A stretch of 64,000 nucleotides of DNA from Oscillospiraceae bacterium (GTDB lineage Bacteria > Bacillota > Clostridia > Oscillospirales > UBA929): contig WRKO01000004.1 of the NCBI GenBank assembly GCA_009782215.1, positions 1-64,000 of the forward strand. The letters run 5' to 3'. Below, one piece after another: positions 36,923-45,381 of the stretch (positions are counted from its first letter, which is position 1; every line of letters starts with the position of its first letter). The notes under the pieces were generated by a model. That model was not told the DNA's origin. It made no database searches and saw only the letters and a list, made by a program, of their open reading frames with translations. The position numbers and the translations under genes were made by a program.

Positions 36923-37272
36923 GCACCGCAGGCTGCCGTTATGCAGTCCCGGCACTCTTGACGGCTTTTTTACGGCTTTCGCTTGAACCGGCCAAATCGA
37001 CCGTTTGAAAGAATCGCCGCGCTTTGACCTTTCACCTGAATCACGCAAAGCTCGTCGGATAGTCAAACCCTGAAGATGACTCTGCTTTAGGCCCCGGTCT
37101 GAAAGCATTTTGCGCTCAAACGCGGTAACGCGCTCTCGGCTTTTCACCGTCCGAGCTTATTATGGCCCGCGCCGCGTAAAATATCGGTGGTAATTTGATG
37201 TTTTCGCGGGACATATTTCGGGTATGCTTCGAATAGGTTATATTTACCATTTCAAAAGAGGAGGCGCAATCT
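36923..37272. other. Intergenic region with no recognisable gene
   Basis: 350 bp between the spoIIID terminator and the yaaL-like gene. I find no tRNA, known RNA or credible ORF. A 111-codon minus-strand frame (37147-36812) has no ribosome site and runs into spoIIID, so I do not call it. GACATATTTCGGG (about 37209-37221), 55-65 bp before the next ATG, is a weak sigma-E -35 candidate. Confidence 0.5.
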
Positions 37273-37485
37273 ATGCCGTTAAGCGTATCCAAACGTGAGG
37301 CGTCCGAACGGGATTTACTGCTTGGAGAGCTGCTGGAAACACAGCAGCGGTTGAGCGAGGCGAACGCGAGATTTAATATGGTCACCCAGCCGGAGCTGAT
37401 TGAGCAATGCGTCTATGAAATCAACGCGCTCAAGGCGCGGCGCGCCTACTATATCCGTGTTCTGCGCGAGGAGGGCGGAATATGA
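37273..37485 (+). CDS. YaaL-like (DUF2508) protein
   Basis: 70 residues, all helical, with the DUF2508 pattern ARFNMVTQPELIEQCVYEINALKARRAYY. The family often lies just before bofA in Firmicutes, as here. Function unknown. RBS AGAGGAGG; its stop overlaps the bofA start by 4 bp. Confidence 0.8.
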   Translation: MPLSVSKREASERDLLLGELLETQQRLSEANARFNMVTQPELIEQCVYEINALKARRAYYIRVLREEGGI

Positions 37486-37664
37486 AAAAAATTGCCTTGA
37501 AAATCCTTATCCGTTCTGTCTTGGGATTTGCCGCCCTTCTGCTCTTTAACACAGCGGGAGGGGGTTTCGGGCTGTCCGTCGGGCTGAACATCCTCAACGC
37601 CGGCGTCTTGGGGGTTCTGGGTATCTCCGGCTTTGCCCTGCTGCTGGTTTTACAGCTTCTATGA
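37482..37664 (+). CDS. bofA: Pro-sigma-K processing inhibitor BofA
   Basis: 60 residues, two hydrophobic helices, with the family pattern LGFAALLLFNTAGGGFGLSVGLN and GVLGISGFALLLVLQLL. In Bacillus BofA holds the SpoIVFB membrane protease inactive in the outer forespore membrane. It overlaps the neighbours on both sides by 4 bp. Confidence 0.9.
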   Translation: MKKIALKILIRSVLGFAALLLFNTAGGGFGLSVGLNILNAGVLGVLGISGFALLLVLQLL

Positions 37665-38926
37665 CAAGGATTAAACGCGGTATTTCGCTGTCGGCAAAGC
37701 CTTTGCTCATCGCGGCGGCGCTCCTCGCGTCCGTCTGGGCCGCCGCGCGGTATAACGCGGCGTCCACCCTCATGGCCGCTTTCTCTCAAAACCTGAGCGG
37801 AGAGGCGGCTTTGACACTGCTGCGCGCCGAAACCGCGTCCGCCGCTTTACGCCCGCCCGCCTACGAAACGCTGCTTTCTCTCGGTTCGCCGTTCTTGGCG
37901 GCGCTCAGGGGCAAAGACGACACCTCGCCGCCGGGGCAAGGTGTCGCGACGCCCGCGCGCATTGAGCCGCCGCCGCCGAACCCGCCCACAATGACGCCGA
38001 TGCTGCCCCACGCGGCCGAACAAACCGCTTCTCCGCCGCCCTCGCCCTCCCCGGACGCCGGCAGCGGCGATTTGCCCCCTCTGTGGGACGACCGCGTATG
38101 GCCGCGGCCCGCCGAGGACGACCCCGGCGCGCGCCCCCTGCGCGAAGTGACGCTGCTCCCCGTCGGCCCGGACGGAAGCTGGCTGACCGACGGGACGGTC
38201 GCCGTCAACAACGAAACGTCATTTTCCATCGACATCCCCGCCATGCTCGCGCTTCCGCCCAAGCAAAGCGCGTCGGACGGGCCTCAAATCCTGATTATAC
38301 ACACCCACGCCAGTGAGAGCTTCCTGCCAGACGAACGGGATTTTTACATACCGACCGACATCGAACGCACCGAGGACACCCGATACAACGTCGTGCGGCT
38401 GGGGGACGAAATTGCCAAAAGACTCGAAGAGGATTACGGCCTGACCGTCCTTCATGACCGCAACATCAACGATTTTCCCACCTACTCCGGCTCCTACGCC
38501 CGCACCCTTCGCGCCATCGAGGGGTATCTGAAGGAACACCCCACCATCCAAGCCGTCCTCGACATTCACCGGGACTCCATCACAAGCCGCGACGGCTATA
38601 CCTACAAGACCGTCTGCGACTCCTCCTACGGCAAGACGGCGCAGATGATGTTCGTCGTCGGCACCAACGGCACCGGCCTCCCGCACCCCGGCTGGCGCGA
38701 CAACCTCGCCTTCGCCGCCCAGCTCCAAAGCCGCCTGCTCCAAGCCAGCCCAACCCTCATGCGCCCCATCCACCTGCGTAAGGAACGCTTCAACCAGCAC
38801 GCCTCGCCCGGCTCCCTCATCCTCGAAATCGGCACCGCCGCCAACACCCTCACCGAAGCCCTCCGCGCCGCCAACCTCCTCTGCGACGCCGTTGGCCCCT
38901 ATCTGGCCGAAATCCTTCTGCCGTAA
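37661..38926 (+). CDS. spoIIP: Stage II sporulation protein P (peptidoglycan hydrolase)
   Basis: 421 residues. Membrane anchor (about 12-32), long Pro-rich disordered linker (about 90-165), then the SpoIIP amidase/endopeptidase domain: LIIHTHASESF (zinc His), YNVVRLGDEIAKRLEEDYGL, LDIHRDS and the LEIGTAANTLTEA block. It cleaves septal peptidoglycan in the DMP complex during engulfment. The linker is richer in proline than usual. It is the last gene of the yaaL-bofA-spoIIP unit. Confidence 0.95.
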   Translation: MTRIKRGISLSAKPLLIAAALLASVWAAARYNAASTLMAAFSQNLSGEAALTLLRAETASAALRPPAYETLLSLGSPFLAALRGKDDTSPPGQGVATPARIEPPPPNPPTMTPMLPHAAEQTASPPPSPSPDAGSGDLPPLWDDRVWPRPAEDDPGARPLREVTLLPVGPDGSWLTDGTVAVNNETSFSIDIPAMLALPPKQSASDGPQILIIHTHASESFLPDERDFYIPTDIERTEDTRYNVVRLGDEIAKRLEEDYGLTVLHDRNINDFPTYSGSYARTLRAIEGYLKEHPTIQAVLDIHRDSITSRDGYTYKTVCDSSYGKTAQMMFVVGTNGTGLPHPGWRDNLAFAAQLQSRLLQASPTLMRPIHLRKERFNQHASPGSLILEIGTAANTLTEALRAANLLCDAVGPYLAEILLP

Positions 38927-39015
38927 GGGCCGCGGTTTATCCTTTTGCGTGATACTCCGCGGCAACGTCCTCAATTTTTGGCTCTATGTTCAATTTTTCA
39001 GTCATCCCTTTTCCC

Positions 39016-40494
39016 TCACAGCTCCGCGCTGAACATGAACGCGGTGCTGGGGTTATCGCAACCGTCAAGGAATACCTCCGCAGTCCAATATTTATCGGGG
39101 TACGGAATGTTTACGCCCTGACCGAGCATGGTGTTTCTGGTCACGTCATACATGGGATAAACGTCGTAGCCCTCGCTTTTATGCAAGGCTTCCATATCCC
39201 CCGAATATACGGCGTAGGCGAATTGGGAAAGAAAGGGTGGCCCCGCCGTAAAATCATTTTCATCCCTTTGGGACACAAAGTCGAAATGGGTAAACCCCTC
39301 GGGCACGGGGGTTTTGGCCTTCATAAAACGCCCCCAAAAGGTGTGTACCGGACCCACGTCCACATTAAGCCCGTAATGGTGGGCGAATACAACGTCGTAA
39401 TCCAATTCCGTTTTATATTCCTTCATGCCGTCCAATGTTCCAAAAATTTCCTTGTGGACTTCCATATCCGTAAAGCCCTCTGTTTCCAATTTCCCGATAA
39501 AGCGCATGGCGGGCATTTTTTTGTATTCAAAGCTGTCGATTTTGAAGCCGTCCTGCTGGCGCTCCACGACGTCGGGCATGAACAGCGCCCATTGCACAGC
39601 GGCGTCGCAGTCTTTCAAGTAGTTGATATACCCGAAGATATTCACGCCGTCTGTGCCGTACGCTCCGGTTTTCTCTCCCGCTATCCATTCGCGCACGCCG
39701 CGCTCACGCATGACCGAAAAGTCGGAAAACATCTTTGCGGCAACCTCCTGTAACCGCGGGTCATGCGGCCTGCCGGAAAGCTCGTCGTCAAATCTGTCCA
39801 GCGCCTTGAACACCGCCGCGTTGACCACGCCGGACGGTTCAAGCTCTTTCAAATACGCCCGGAGCCGCGCGTTTTGCTCTTTGAACCGCGCAAGCACGCC
39901 CTGCATTAAAATCTGCTCGTTTTCCGCGAGTTTGTCGTCGCTCCATTCGGCGTCGTCTAAAATCCAATCGGTCAGCGCGTCAAAAACAGTCGGGTTTTGC
40001 CCCCTTGCTTTGGCTGAACGGTTGGCGACCTCCTTGTATTTCTCCGCATCCGTCAGCTTCCCGCTTTTTTGCATTTCGATGCCGTACCAGTAAAATTCAT
40101 CGATCAGTTTGCGCGACATGTCAAATCCTCCTTGAATGGCAATATTGATAGACAGCGGGTGAAACAATTTGACTTGCCCCCGCCGTATTTTCGAGGGCGG
40201 CACGCCGTGAAACCGCGTAAACGCCTTTGAAAAGCTCTCCTGCGTGTCGTATTGATACCGCATCGCCACATCAATGATTCTGCTGTCCGGCTTCAGTAAA
40301 TCCTGCGCGGCTAAGCTCAATCGCCTGTTGCGGATATACTCGCCGACGGTCAGCCCCATTACCAAATGAAAAATAAGCTGAAAATGTGAGCTTGACGAAT
40401 AAGACTGGTTCGATATTTCGTCTATGTTAATCTCGTCGGTCAAGTGTTCCTCAATGTATTGCACCGCTTTTGACAGGCATTGTATCCAGTTCAC
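39016..40494 (-). CDS. AraC-family regulator with GyrI-like effector-binding domain
   Basis: 492 residues from GTG 40494 (AAGGAGGG upstream). N-terminal AraC HTH pair (about 5-105, DEINIDEISNQSYSSSSHF ... QESFSKAFTRFHGVPPSKIR), a helical middle of unknown role (about 135-330), and a C-terminal GyrI/Rob-like ligand domain (about 340-490, MPAMRFIGKL, GFTHFDFVS). Similar regulators bind toxic hydrophobic compounds and induce efflux. The MATE pump gene starts just upstream on the same strand, which fits. Confidence 0.83.
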   Translation of the reverse strand: MNWIQCLSKAVQYIEEHLTDEINIDEISNQSYSSSSHFQLIFHLVMGLTVGEYIRNRRLSLAAQDLLKPDSRIIDVAMRYQYDTQESFSKAFTRFHGVPPSKIRRGQVKLFHPLSINIAIQGGFDMSRKLIDEFYWYGIEMQKSGKLTDAEKYKEVANRSAKARGQNPTVFDALTDWILDDAEWSDDKLAENEQILMQGVLARFKEQNARLRAYLKELEPSGVVNAAVFKALDRFDDELSGRPHDPRLQEVAAKMFSDFSVMRERGVREWIAGEKTGAYGTDGVNIFGYINYLKDCDAAVQWALFMPDVVERQQDGFKIDSFEYKKMPAMRFIGKLETEGFTDMEVHKEIFGTLDGMKEYKTELDYDVVFAHHYGLNVDVGPVHTFWGRFMKAKTPVPEGFTHFDFVSQRDENDFTAGPPFLSQFAYAVYSGDMEALHKSEGYDVYPMYDVTRNTMLGQGVNIPYPDKYWTAEVFLDGCDNPSTAFMFSAEL

Positions 40495-40610
40495 GCGAAA
40501 CCCTCCTTTCAAGGATATTTTACATTTATACGGCTGAAAGTCATGTCTTAAAATCCGATATTTTGTCCGCTTATTCCTTTTCGTATTCCAAAATATCCCC
40601 ATCAACCCGC

Positions 40611-42023
40611 CTATCCGGGCGGGGTTTCTTCCGTATCGGGGCTTAGCTCCGGCGGCTTAGGCTTGGCCTCCCCCAAACCGGGCATAACCAGTGATTTGGT
40701 TTTCCAGCGGCCTTGGGCGTATAGGATGGACGCGAACGTCAGGCTGAATACCCAGCCGATGCCGAAGCAATAGAAGATATAGTCCATGCCGAAATACATC
40801 TCAAGCAGATAGGCGGAGGGGACGCGGATGGCGATGAACCCTACGATGGTGGTAAACACCGGCACCATCACCTGTCCCGACCCGCGCATGACCGCCACCA
40901 GCATGAACTGGATGATTACAAGGAATGAAACGGGAATGACGGAGAACAGATAATTCATCCCATTTTCTATCACCGCCGGATCCGGGTTGAAACGCGCCAG
41001 CAAAAACCGTCCGAACAGGAGGGCCAAGGAGCCGACCACGGCGTAGGTACACAGCGCCGCCGTAATGGTGACGCGCAAGCCCTGCTTCACCCGGCTAATC
41101 TGCCGCGCGCCTATGTTTTGCCCGGTAAACGTGGTCAAGGCGGCGAAGAAGCTGAATATGGGCAGAAAGACAAAGGCGTCAACCCGGGATGCGTTGCTGT
41201 AGCCCGCGATAAACGCGGGGCCGCCGCGGTTGACTAAGTTTTGCATGGCGAGCATCCCTACGGAAAAGAGGGATTGCTGCACCGACGACGGCAGCCCCAC
41301 CCGCAGTATTTTCATTAAGATGGCTTTATCCAGCCCGAGGTTGAACAGCGAAAGCTCTAGCTCCGGGTATTTCCTGCTGATGTACCATACGCCGTACAGC
41401 CACGAAAAGGTCTGCGCGATGACCGTAGCGATGGCGACGCCCGCGACGCCCATATTGAAGACAAGAATAAACAGAAGGTCAAGGACGATGTTAATGATGC
41501 AGGCGATAATCAAAAACCGCACCGGCGTCTTGCTGTCGCCCAAGCCCTGCAATATCCCCGCGTTGAAGTTGTAGCCCATCATCCCGACGACGCCGATAAA
41601 CGTAATCGTGACATAGGACACGGCCATATCCATCGCCGTCTCCGGCACGCTGAGCAGGTTCATCAGCCAAGGGGTAATCAAAACGCCAATCACGGTCAGC
41701 GGGATAAAGGATATCATCACAACGGAATAGATGGTGCGGATGGTCTTGCGCACCGTCTCCATCTCTTTGGCGCCGTAATTCTGCGAAAGAATGATGGTCG
41801 CGCCCATGCCCAGACCCATGAACAGCGCGACAACCAGCAAGATGACCGGAAACCCGTTGCTCACCGCCGCCTGCGCGTCCGTTCCCACGGTGTTGCCCAC
41901 GATGATGCTGTCCGCAATGTTGTAAAATTGCTGGAAGAGGTTGCCGATCAACAGCGGGACAGAAAACCTGATGATATTCTTAAGCGGGCTGCCCACTGTC
42001 ATATCGGTAAGTCCGCTCTTCAC
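40611..42023 (-). CDS. MATE family efflux transporter
   Basis: 470 residues, 12 membrane helices, beginning with the MATE pattern GSPLKNIIRFSVPLLIGNLFQQFYNIADSIIVG. It exports drugs or metabolites using an ion gradient. The start overlaps the proA stop (ATGA), so both share one transcript. Ends in a short charged tail. Confidence 0.92.
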   Translation of the reverse strand: MKSGLTDMTVGSPLKNIIRFSVPLLIGNLFQQFYNIADSIIVGNTVGTDAQAAVSNGFPVILLVVALFMGLGMGATIILSQNYGAKEMETVRKTIRTIYSVVMISFIPLTVIGVLITPWLMNLLSVPETAMDMAVSYVTITFIGVVGMMGYNFNAGILQGLGDSKTPVRFLIIACIINIVLDLLFILVFNMGVAGVAIATVIAQTFSWLYGVWYISRKYPELELSLFNLGLDKAILMKILRVGLPSSVQQSLFSVGMLAMQNLVNRGGPAFIAGYSNASRVDAFVFLPIFSFFAALTTFTGQNIGARQISRVKQGLRVTITAALCTYAVVGSLALLFGRFLLARFNPDPAVIENGMNYLFSVIPVSFLVIIQFMLVAVMRGSGQVMVPVFTTIVGFIAIRVPSAYLLEMYFGMDYIFYCFGIGWVFSLTFASILYAQGRWKTKSLVMPGLGEAKPKPPELSPDTEETPPG

Positions 42024-43273
42024 TCCCGCACCTGCCCTTCGCCTTCGACTACATACTGCGTGCTGGTCAGCGCGGCAAGCCCCATCGGCCCGCGCACATG
42101 CAGTTTCTGCGTTGAAACGCCAAGCTCCGCGCCCAAGCCAAACTCCTCTCCGTCCGTGAACCGGGTGGAGACGTTGACATAGACCGCGGCGGCGTCCACC
42201 CGGTCAGCAAACCGCTTGGCGGTGAAATAATTCTTGGTGACAATCGCCTCGGAGTGGCCCGAGCCGTACCGCGTGATATGCGCCGTCGCCTCATACAGCC
42301 CACCCACCACGCGCACGGCGAGATCGTAGTCGTTGTATTCCGTCTCCCAATCGGCCTCCGCCGCCGGGATGTTGTTGGGGCCAGAACCCAATATCGCCAG
42401 CGATTCCTCACAGCAATGCAACCGCACGTCATACGGCGCGAGGGCCTTGGCGGCCTTGGGCAGAAACTCATCGGCGACGCTCCGCGCCACCAGCAGCGTT
42501 TCGGCGGCGTTGCAGACGGACGGGCGGGAGCATTTGGCGTTGACCAGTATGCGCTCCGCCATAGCGAGGTCGGCTTCATCGTCCACATAGACGTGGCAGT
42601 TGCCCCAGCCGGTCTCGATGACCGGCACCTTCGCGTTTTCAACCACCGTCTTAATCAGCCCCTTGCCGCCGCGCGGAACCAGCGCGTCCAGCAGCCCGGC
42701 CAGACCCATCATCTCCACCGCCGACGAACGGTCTGTATCGGCAATCAGGCAGATGCAGTCGGCGGGCAGGCCGACGCTTTCCAGCGCCTCGCGGGCAAGC
42801 TCCGACAATATCGCGTTGGATTTCAGCGCCCCGCGCCCGCCGCGCAGCAGAGCCGCGTTGCCGCTCTTGACGCAGAGCGAGGCCACGTCGGCGGTCACAT
42901 TGGGGCGGTTTTCATAAATCACGCCGACAACGCCCAGCGGGACACGCCTTTTGCTTATCAGCATCCCGTTCGGATGCCGCACCGCGCCGTCCGCACCCCC
43001 AACCGGGTCGGTATAGCTTGCCACCTTGCGCACACTGCCCGCCATCCCCGCAATCCGTTTCGGATTGAGCAACAGACGGTCAATCAGCGCGTCGGTCATC
43101 CCTTCGGCGCGCGCGGCCTCGATGTCAATTTGATTCTCCGTGAGGATACGCTCCTCATTTTCCTCCAGCAGCGCCGCGTACCTTTCCAGCGCGCGGTTTT
43201 TCTGCTCCGTGTCGGCCACGCGCAGCATCCCCGCCGCGCCCCGGCACCGCTCCGCAAGCTCTCTGACCGTCAT
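42020..43273 (-). CDS. proA: Glutamate-5-semialdehyde dehydrogenase (gamma-glutamyl phosphate reductase)
   Basis: 417 residues from ATG 43273 (AAGGGGG upstream). It has the ProA blocks VPLGVVGVIYENRPNVTADVASLC, GGRGALKSN and VPVIETGWGNCHVYVDD, and the catalytic Cys in NAKCSRPSVCNAAETLL. It reduces gamma-glutamyl phosphate in proline synthesis. proB is not in the window. Two palindromes and a TTGACA box lie upstream. Confidence 0.95.
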   Translation of the reverse strand: MTVRELAERCRGAAGMLRVADTEQKNRALERYAALLEENEERILTENQIDIEAARAEGMTDALIDRLLLNPKRIAGMAGSVRKVASYTDPVGGADGAVRHPNGMLISKRRVPLGVVGVIYENRPNVTADVASLCVKSGNAALLRGGRGALKSNAILSELAREALESVGLPADCICLIADTDRSSAVEMMGLAGLLDALVPRGGKGLIKTVVENAKVPVIETGWGNCHVYVDDEADLAMAERILVNAKCSRPSVCNAAETLLVARSVADEFLPKAAKALAPYDVRLHCCEESLAILGSGPNNIPAAEADWETEYNDYDLAVRVVGGLYEATAHITRYGSGHSEAIVTKNYFTAKRFADRVDAAAVYVNVSTRFTDGEEFGLGAELGVSTQKLHVRGPMGLAALTSTQYVVEGEGQVRE

Positions 43274-43310
43274 TGCCAATCGTCCCCCTTTATCTCTACA
43301 TATGGACATC

Positions 43311-43384
43311 ATATCATAGCTCCGCTATGATATAGATTTCAAAATATAATGTTTGTGTACAAACATTATATCACAATATGTCAA
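43311..43384 (-). promoter_or_regulatory. Two perfect palindromes in the proA-MATE promoter region
   Basis: Palindrome 1 is ATATCATAGC-TCC-GCTATGATAT (43311-43333). Palindrome 2 is ATATAATGTTTG-TGTA-CAAACATTATAT (43344-43371). A minus-strand TTGACA is at 43384-43379. A TATAAT lies inside palindrome 2 but only 8 bp from the TTGACA, so the true -10 is unclear. These are likely operators. Confidence 0.6.
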
Positions 43385-43428
43385 GCGCCGCCCGGACAGG
43401 CGGCGTTCGCATATTCCCTACAACCCTC

Positions 43429-43773
43429 TCAGCCCCGCCGCGCCCGGCAGATGCTCCGCGCCTTCTTCGGCGTCAGCTTGTGCCGCTTCAGCGCGTTTTG
43501 CATCCCCGACTCGCTGCACCCAAACCGGCGGGCGCGCTTCGCGTCCGAATCGGCGGGGCGCGTCTCCACATCCGCGCGAAGCCTCTCCGGGTCAATCTTC
43601 GTCCACGTCCGGTTCAGCGGCCTCTTCTTCAGCCCGCCCGTCTCGTCCCGAAGCCGCTTCCACTGCGCAATCGTGCTGTCCCCCAGCCCGAACAGCAGCC
43701 CCGTCGCCTTATATGTATGCCCGGCGTCAATATGCCGCAGCACCGCTTCCCGAAACTTCGCATCGTATGCCAT
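43429..43773 (-). CDS. IS630-family transposase, N-terminal (OrfA) part only
   Basis: 114 residues with the HTH region of IS630/Spn1-type transposases (YDAKFREAVLRHIDAGHTYKATGLLFGLGDSTIAQWKRL, given here only as the first 40 positions' pattern: basic, HTH, then KIDPERLRADVE). No DDE catalytic part follows at lower coordinates, and I see no terminal inverted repeats. It is a remnant, or a domesticated DNA-binding protein. RBS AAAGGTG is present. Confidence 0.7.
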   Translation of the reverse strand: MAYDAKFREAVLRHIDAGHTYKATGLLFGLGDSTIAQWKRLRDETGGLKKRPLNRTWTKIDPERLRADVETRPADSDAKRARRFGCSESGMQNALKRHKLTPKKARSICRARRG

Positions 43774-43814
43774 AATTTCATTTCACCTTTACCGGGTAAT
43801 GGTTTTTACGGGGG

Positions 43815-43843
43815 TTGACGCTCCTGCGATACTGTGATAAAAT
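43815..43843 (+). promoter_or_regulatory. Promoter for the toxin-antitoxin pair
   Basis: TTGACG (43815-43820), 17 bp, TAAAAT (43838-43843); ATG 28 bp downstream. Confidence 0.7.
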
Positions 43844-43871
43844 AAATAGAGAAATTGGAGGATGAACTGTA

Positions 43872-44114
43872 ATGCAAATAACGCTATCCTCTAAAGCGGT
43901 TAAGGCTCTTCACGGTTTGGAAAAGTCAACCCAAGCCCGCATTATGGCGGGAATTTTGGGGCTACCCAAAGGTGATATCAAGCCTTTGCAAGGGGCAAAC
44001 GGAACCCTCAGGTTGCGCGTCGGGGATTATCGTGTGTTATTCTCTTACACTGCCGAAACGAAAATTTTAATCGAAAAGGTTTCGCCACGGGGCGGAGCCT
44101 ATAAGGGGGTATAA
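43872..44114 (+). CDS. RelE/ParE-type toxin
   Basis: 80 residues of the RelE superfamily: LSSKAVKALHGLEKSTQARI, then GDIKPLQGANGTLRLRVGDYRVLFSY, with the C-terminal basic strand. RelE toxins cut mRNA on the ribosome; ParE members poison gyrase, and the sequence alone does not decide. RBS GGAGGATG. The antitoxin gene follows after 2 bp, the reverse of the usual antitoxin-first order. Confidence 0.85.
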   Translation: MQITLSSKAVKALHGLEKSTQARIMAGILGLPKGDIKPLQGANGTLRLRVGDYRVLFSYTAETKILIEKVSPRGGAYKGV

Positions 44115-44116
44115 AT

Positions 44117-44311
44117 ATGTCGCCAACCGCCAAAACCATATCCGGTATGGTTGATTTGCTGTCCGACCGTGAAAAAGAACTGGTTTTTGCGCTTGTCAGC
44201 CACCTGCTGCCCGACGACATCGCGACGCCGGAGGACTTGGCCGATATAGCCCAAGCCCGCGCCGAACACGAACGCGGAGAAACCATAGACCTAAAAGACT
44301 TAACCCTCTAG
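44117..44311 (+). CDS. Antitoxin partner of the RelE-type toxin
   Basis: 64 acidic residues, helical, ending RGETIDLKDLTL as many small antitoxins of RelE toxins do. No DNA-binding domain is obvious. Its place 2 bp after the toxin is the main evidence for the role. Confidence 0.75.
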   Translation: MSPTAKTISGMVDLLSDREKELVFALVSHLLPDDIATPEDLADIAQARAEHERGETIDLKDLTL

Positions 44312-44333
44312 CCCCTCACACCTACCCAAAAGA

Positions 44334-44363
44334 AGCCGCCCCCGCCCCGGGAGCGGCTCCTTT
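44334..44363 (+). terminator. Weak terminator after the toxin-antitoxin pair
   Basis: AGCCGC (44334-44339) pairs with GCGGCT (44353-44358) around a GC-rich loop, followed by CCTTTG. It sits between convergent genes. Confidence 0.5.
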
Positions 44364-44381
44364 GCATTGCTATTGGTTAAA

Positions 44382-44855
44382 TTAATCCTCCTCGGAGGAA
44401 GAACCTCCTCCGCCGCCCGGAAGAGGCCCGGACTTCCATGAGTTGTCGCTGTAGTGAACGGTTCGCCTTCCAGTGTATGTTGCCGTATCAATGCTGGGAG
44501 TTCCATTTTCGGCAACACTGTAATTAACCGTGAAACTACCGTCTATTCCCTCAATCAGCCTCTCAAATTTACCCTTGTAGAGATTGCCGCCTGTGCCGGT
44601 CCAAGTAACAGGGCTGCTACGGCTGATGGAGCCGCTGCCGGTGATATCACCCATTGCCGCTCCTTCTGTCAGCACCCCCTGAGCTGCAACAAGAATTGAG
44701 CGGCCCTCCGCCATTGCGGTGCGGTCGTTGGCTTCGTTAATCCAGCCGATGACGACCGGGGACAAGGCCGCCATGAGTATGGCGATGATGACGAGGACGA
44801 CGATGATTTCGACTAGGGTGAAGCCTTTCTTTTTGTTTTTGCGTAAAGCGTTCAT
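44382..44855 (-). CDS. Type IV pilin-like prepilin
   Basis: 157 residues from ATG 44855 (AAGGGATGG). Classic class-III leader: short basic KNKKKG followed by FTLVEIIVVLVIIAILMAALSPVV, so a prepilin peptidase would cut after the Gly. The globular part is Ser/Gly/Thr-rich and ends GGGGGSSSEED. It would be a subunit of a pilus or pseudopilus. No pilus assembly genes are near, so it is an orphan gene served from elsewhere. Confidence 0.88.
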   Translation of the reverse strand: MNALRKNKKKGFTLVEIIVVLVIIAILMAALSPVVIGWINEANDRTAMAEGRSILVAAQGVLTEGAAMGDITGSGSISRSSPVTWTGTGGNLYKGKFERLIEGIDGSFTVNYSVAENGTPSIDTATYTGRRTVHYSDNSWKSGPLPGGGGGSSSEED

Positions 44856-44892
44856 ATTGAACCATCCCTTCAAAAAAATAATAGGTAGGCTT

Positions 44893-44921
44893 AGTATATC
44901 GTCATAACGACGTATTGTCAA
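44893..44921 (-). promoter_or_regulatory. Promoter for the pilin gene with overlapping dyad
   Basis: Minus strand: TTGACA (44921-44916), 17 bp, TATACT (44898-44893). The spacer holds CGTC-GTTAT-GACG, and ACGTATT(T)GT appears both here and at about 44951-44960, toward the divergent XRE gene. Confidence 0.75.
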
Positions 44922-45011
44922 GCGGTTTGTTGAAATTATTAGTCAATTTGACGTATTTGTTGCGGGGCCTGTGGTTTGTGCGATACGCTCGTAAGCAGGG
45001 GGATGTGTGTG

Positions 45012-45332
45012 TTGTCTTTACGGATAGCGGATATGCGCAACTACAGGAAGCTGAAACAGGCTGATATTGCGAAATTTCTCAATATGTCGCAACAAACTTA
45101 CTCGTCGTATGAAACAGGCAGGCGCGAGATGAATTACGAGACGCTCTGTCTGCTCGCCGATTTTTTTGAAGTAAGCACCGACTACCTACTCGGGCGTGAG
45201 AAAAAAACGCCCTCCTACCTTACGGAGGAGGAGCGTGAGCATATAGAATTATACCGGGGCCTCGACAGGCGCGGACGTGAGACAGTCAGGACGGTGCTGG
45301 CGCTGGAAAGCTCGCGGGGACGGAACGCATAG
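45012..45332 (+). CDS. XRE-family transcriptional regulator
   Basis: About 106 residues. HTH at about 4-62: MRNYRKLKQADIAKFLNMSQQTYSSYETGRREM and LLADFFEVSTDYLLGR. The C-terminal part is helical and charged. Probable start TTG 45012, placed 9 nt after GGGGG; an ATG nearer to the G-run is possible. It is divergent from the pilin gene, and the repeats between them are candidate operators. Confidence 0.8.
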   Translation: MSLRIADMRNYRKLKQADIAKFLNMSQQTYSSYETGRREMNYETLCLLADFFEVSTDYLLGREKKTPSYLTEEEREHIELYRGLDRRGRETVRTVLALESSRGRNA

Positions 45333-45381
45333 GGAATATGCGCGGGAGGAGGGCATAGAGCCGCTCTGACACTTGCGTGTA

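Noticed and set aside
36812-37147. A 111-codon minus-strand frame in the gap after spoIIID
   Set aside because: GTG start without a ribosome site, runs through the terminator and into spoIIID, no recognisable motif.
42254-43330. A 358-codon plus-strand frame opposite proA
   Set aside because: His/Arg-rich shadow; proA on the minus strand has the catalytic Cys and all family blocks.
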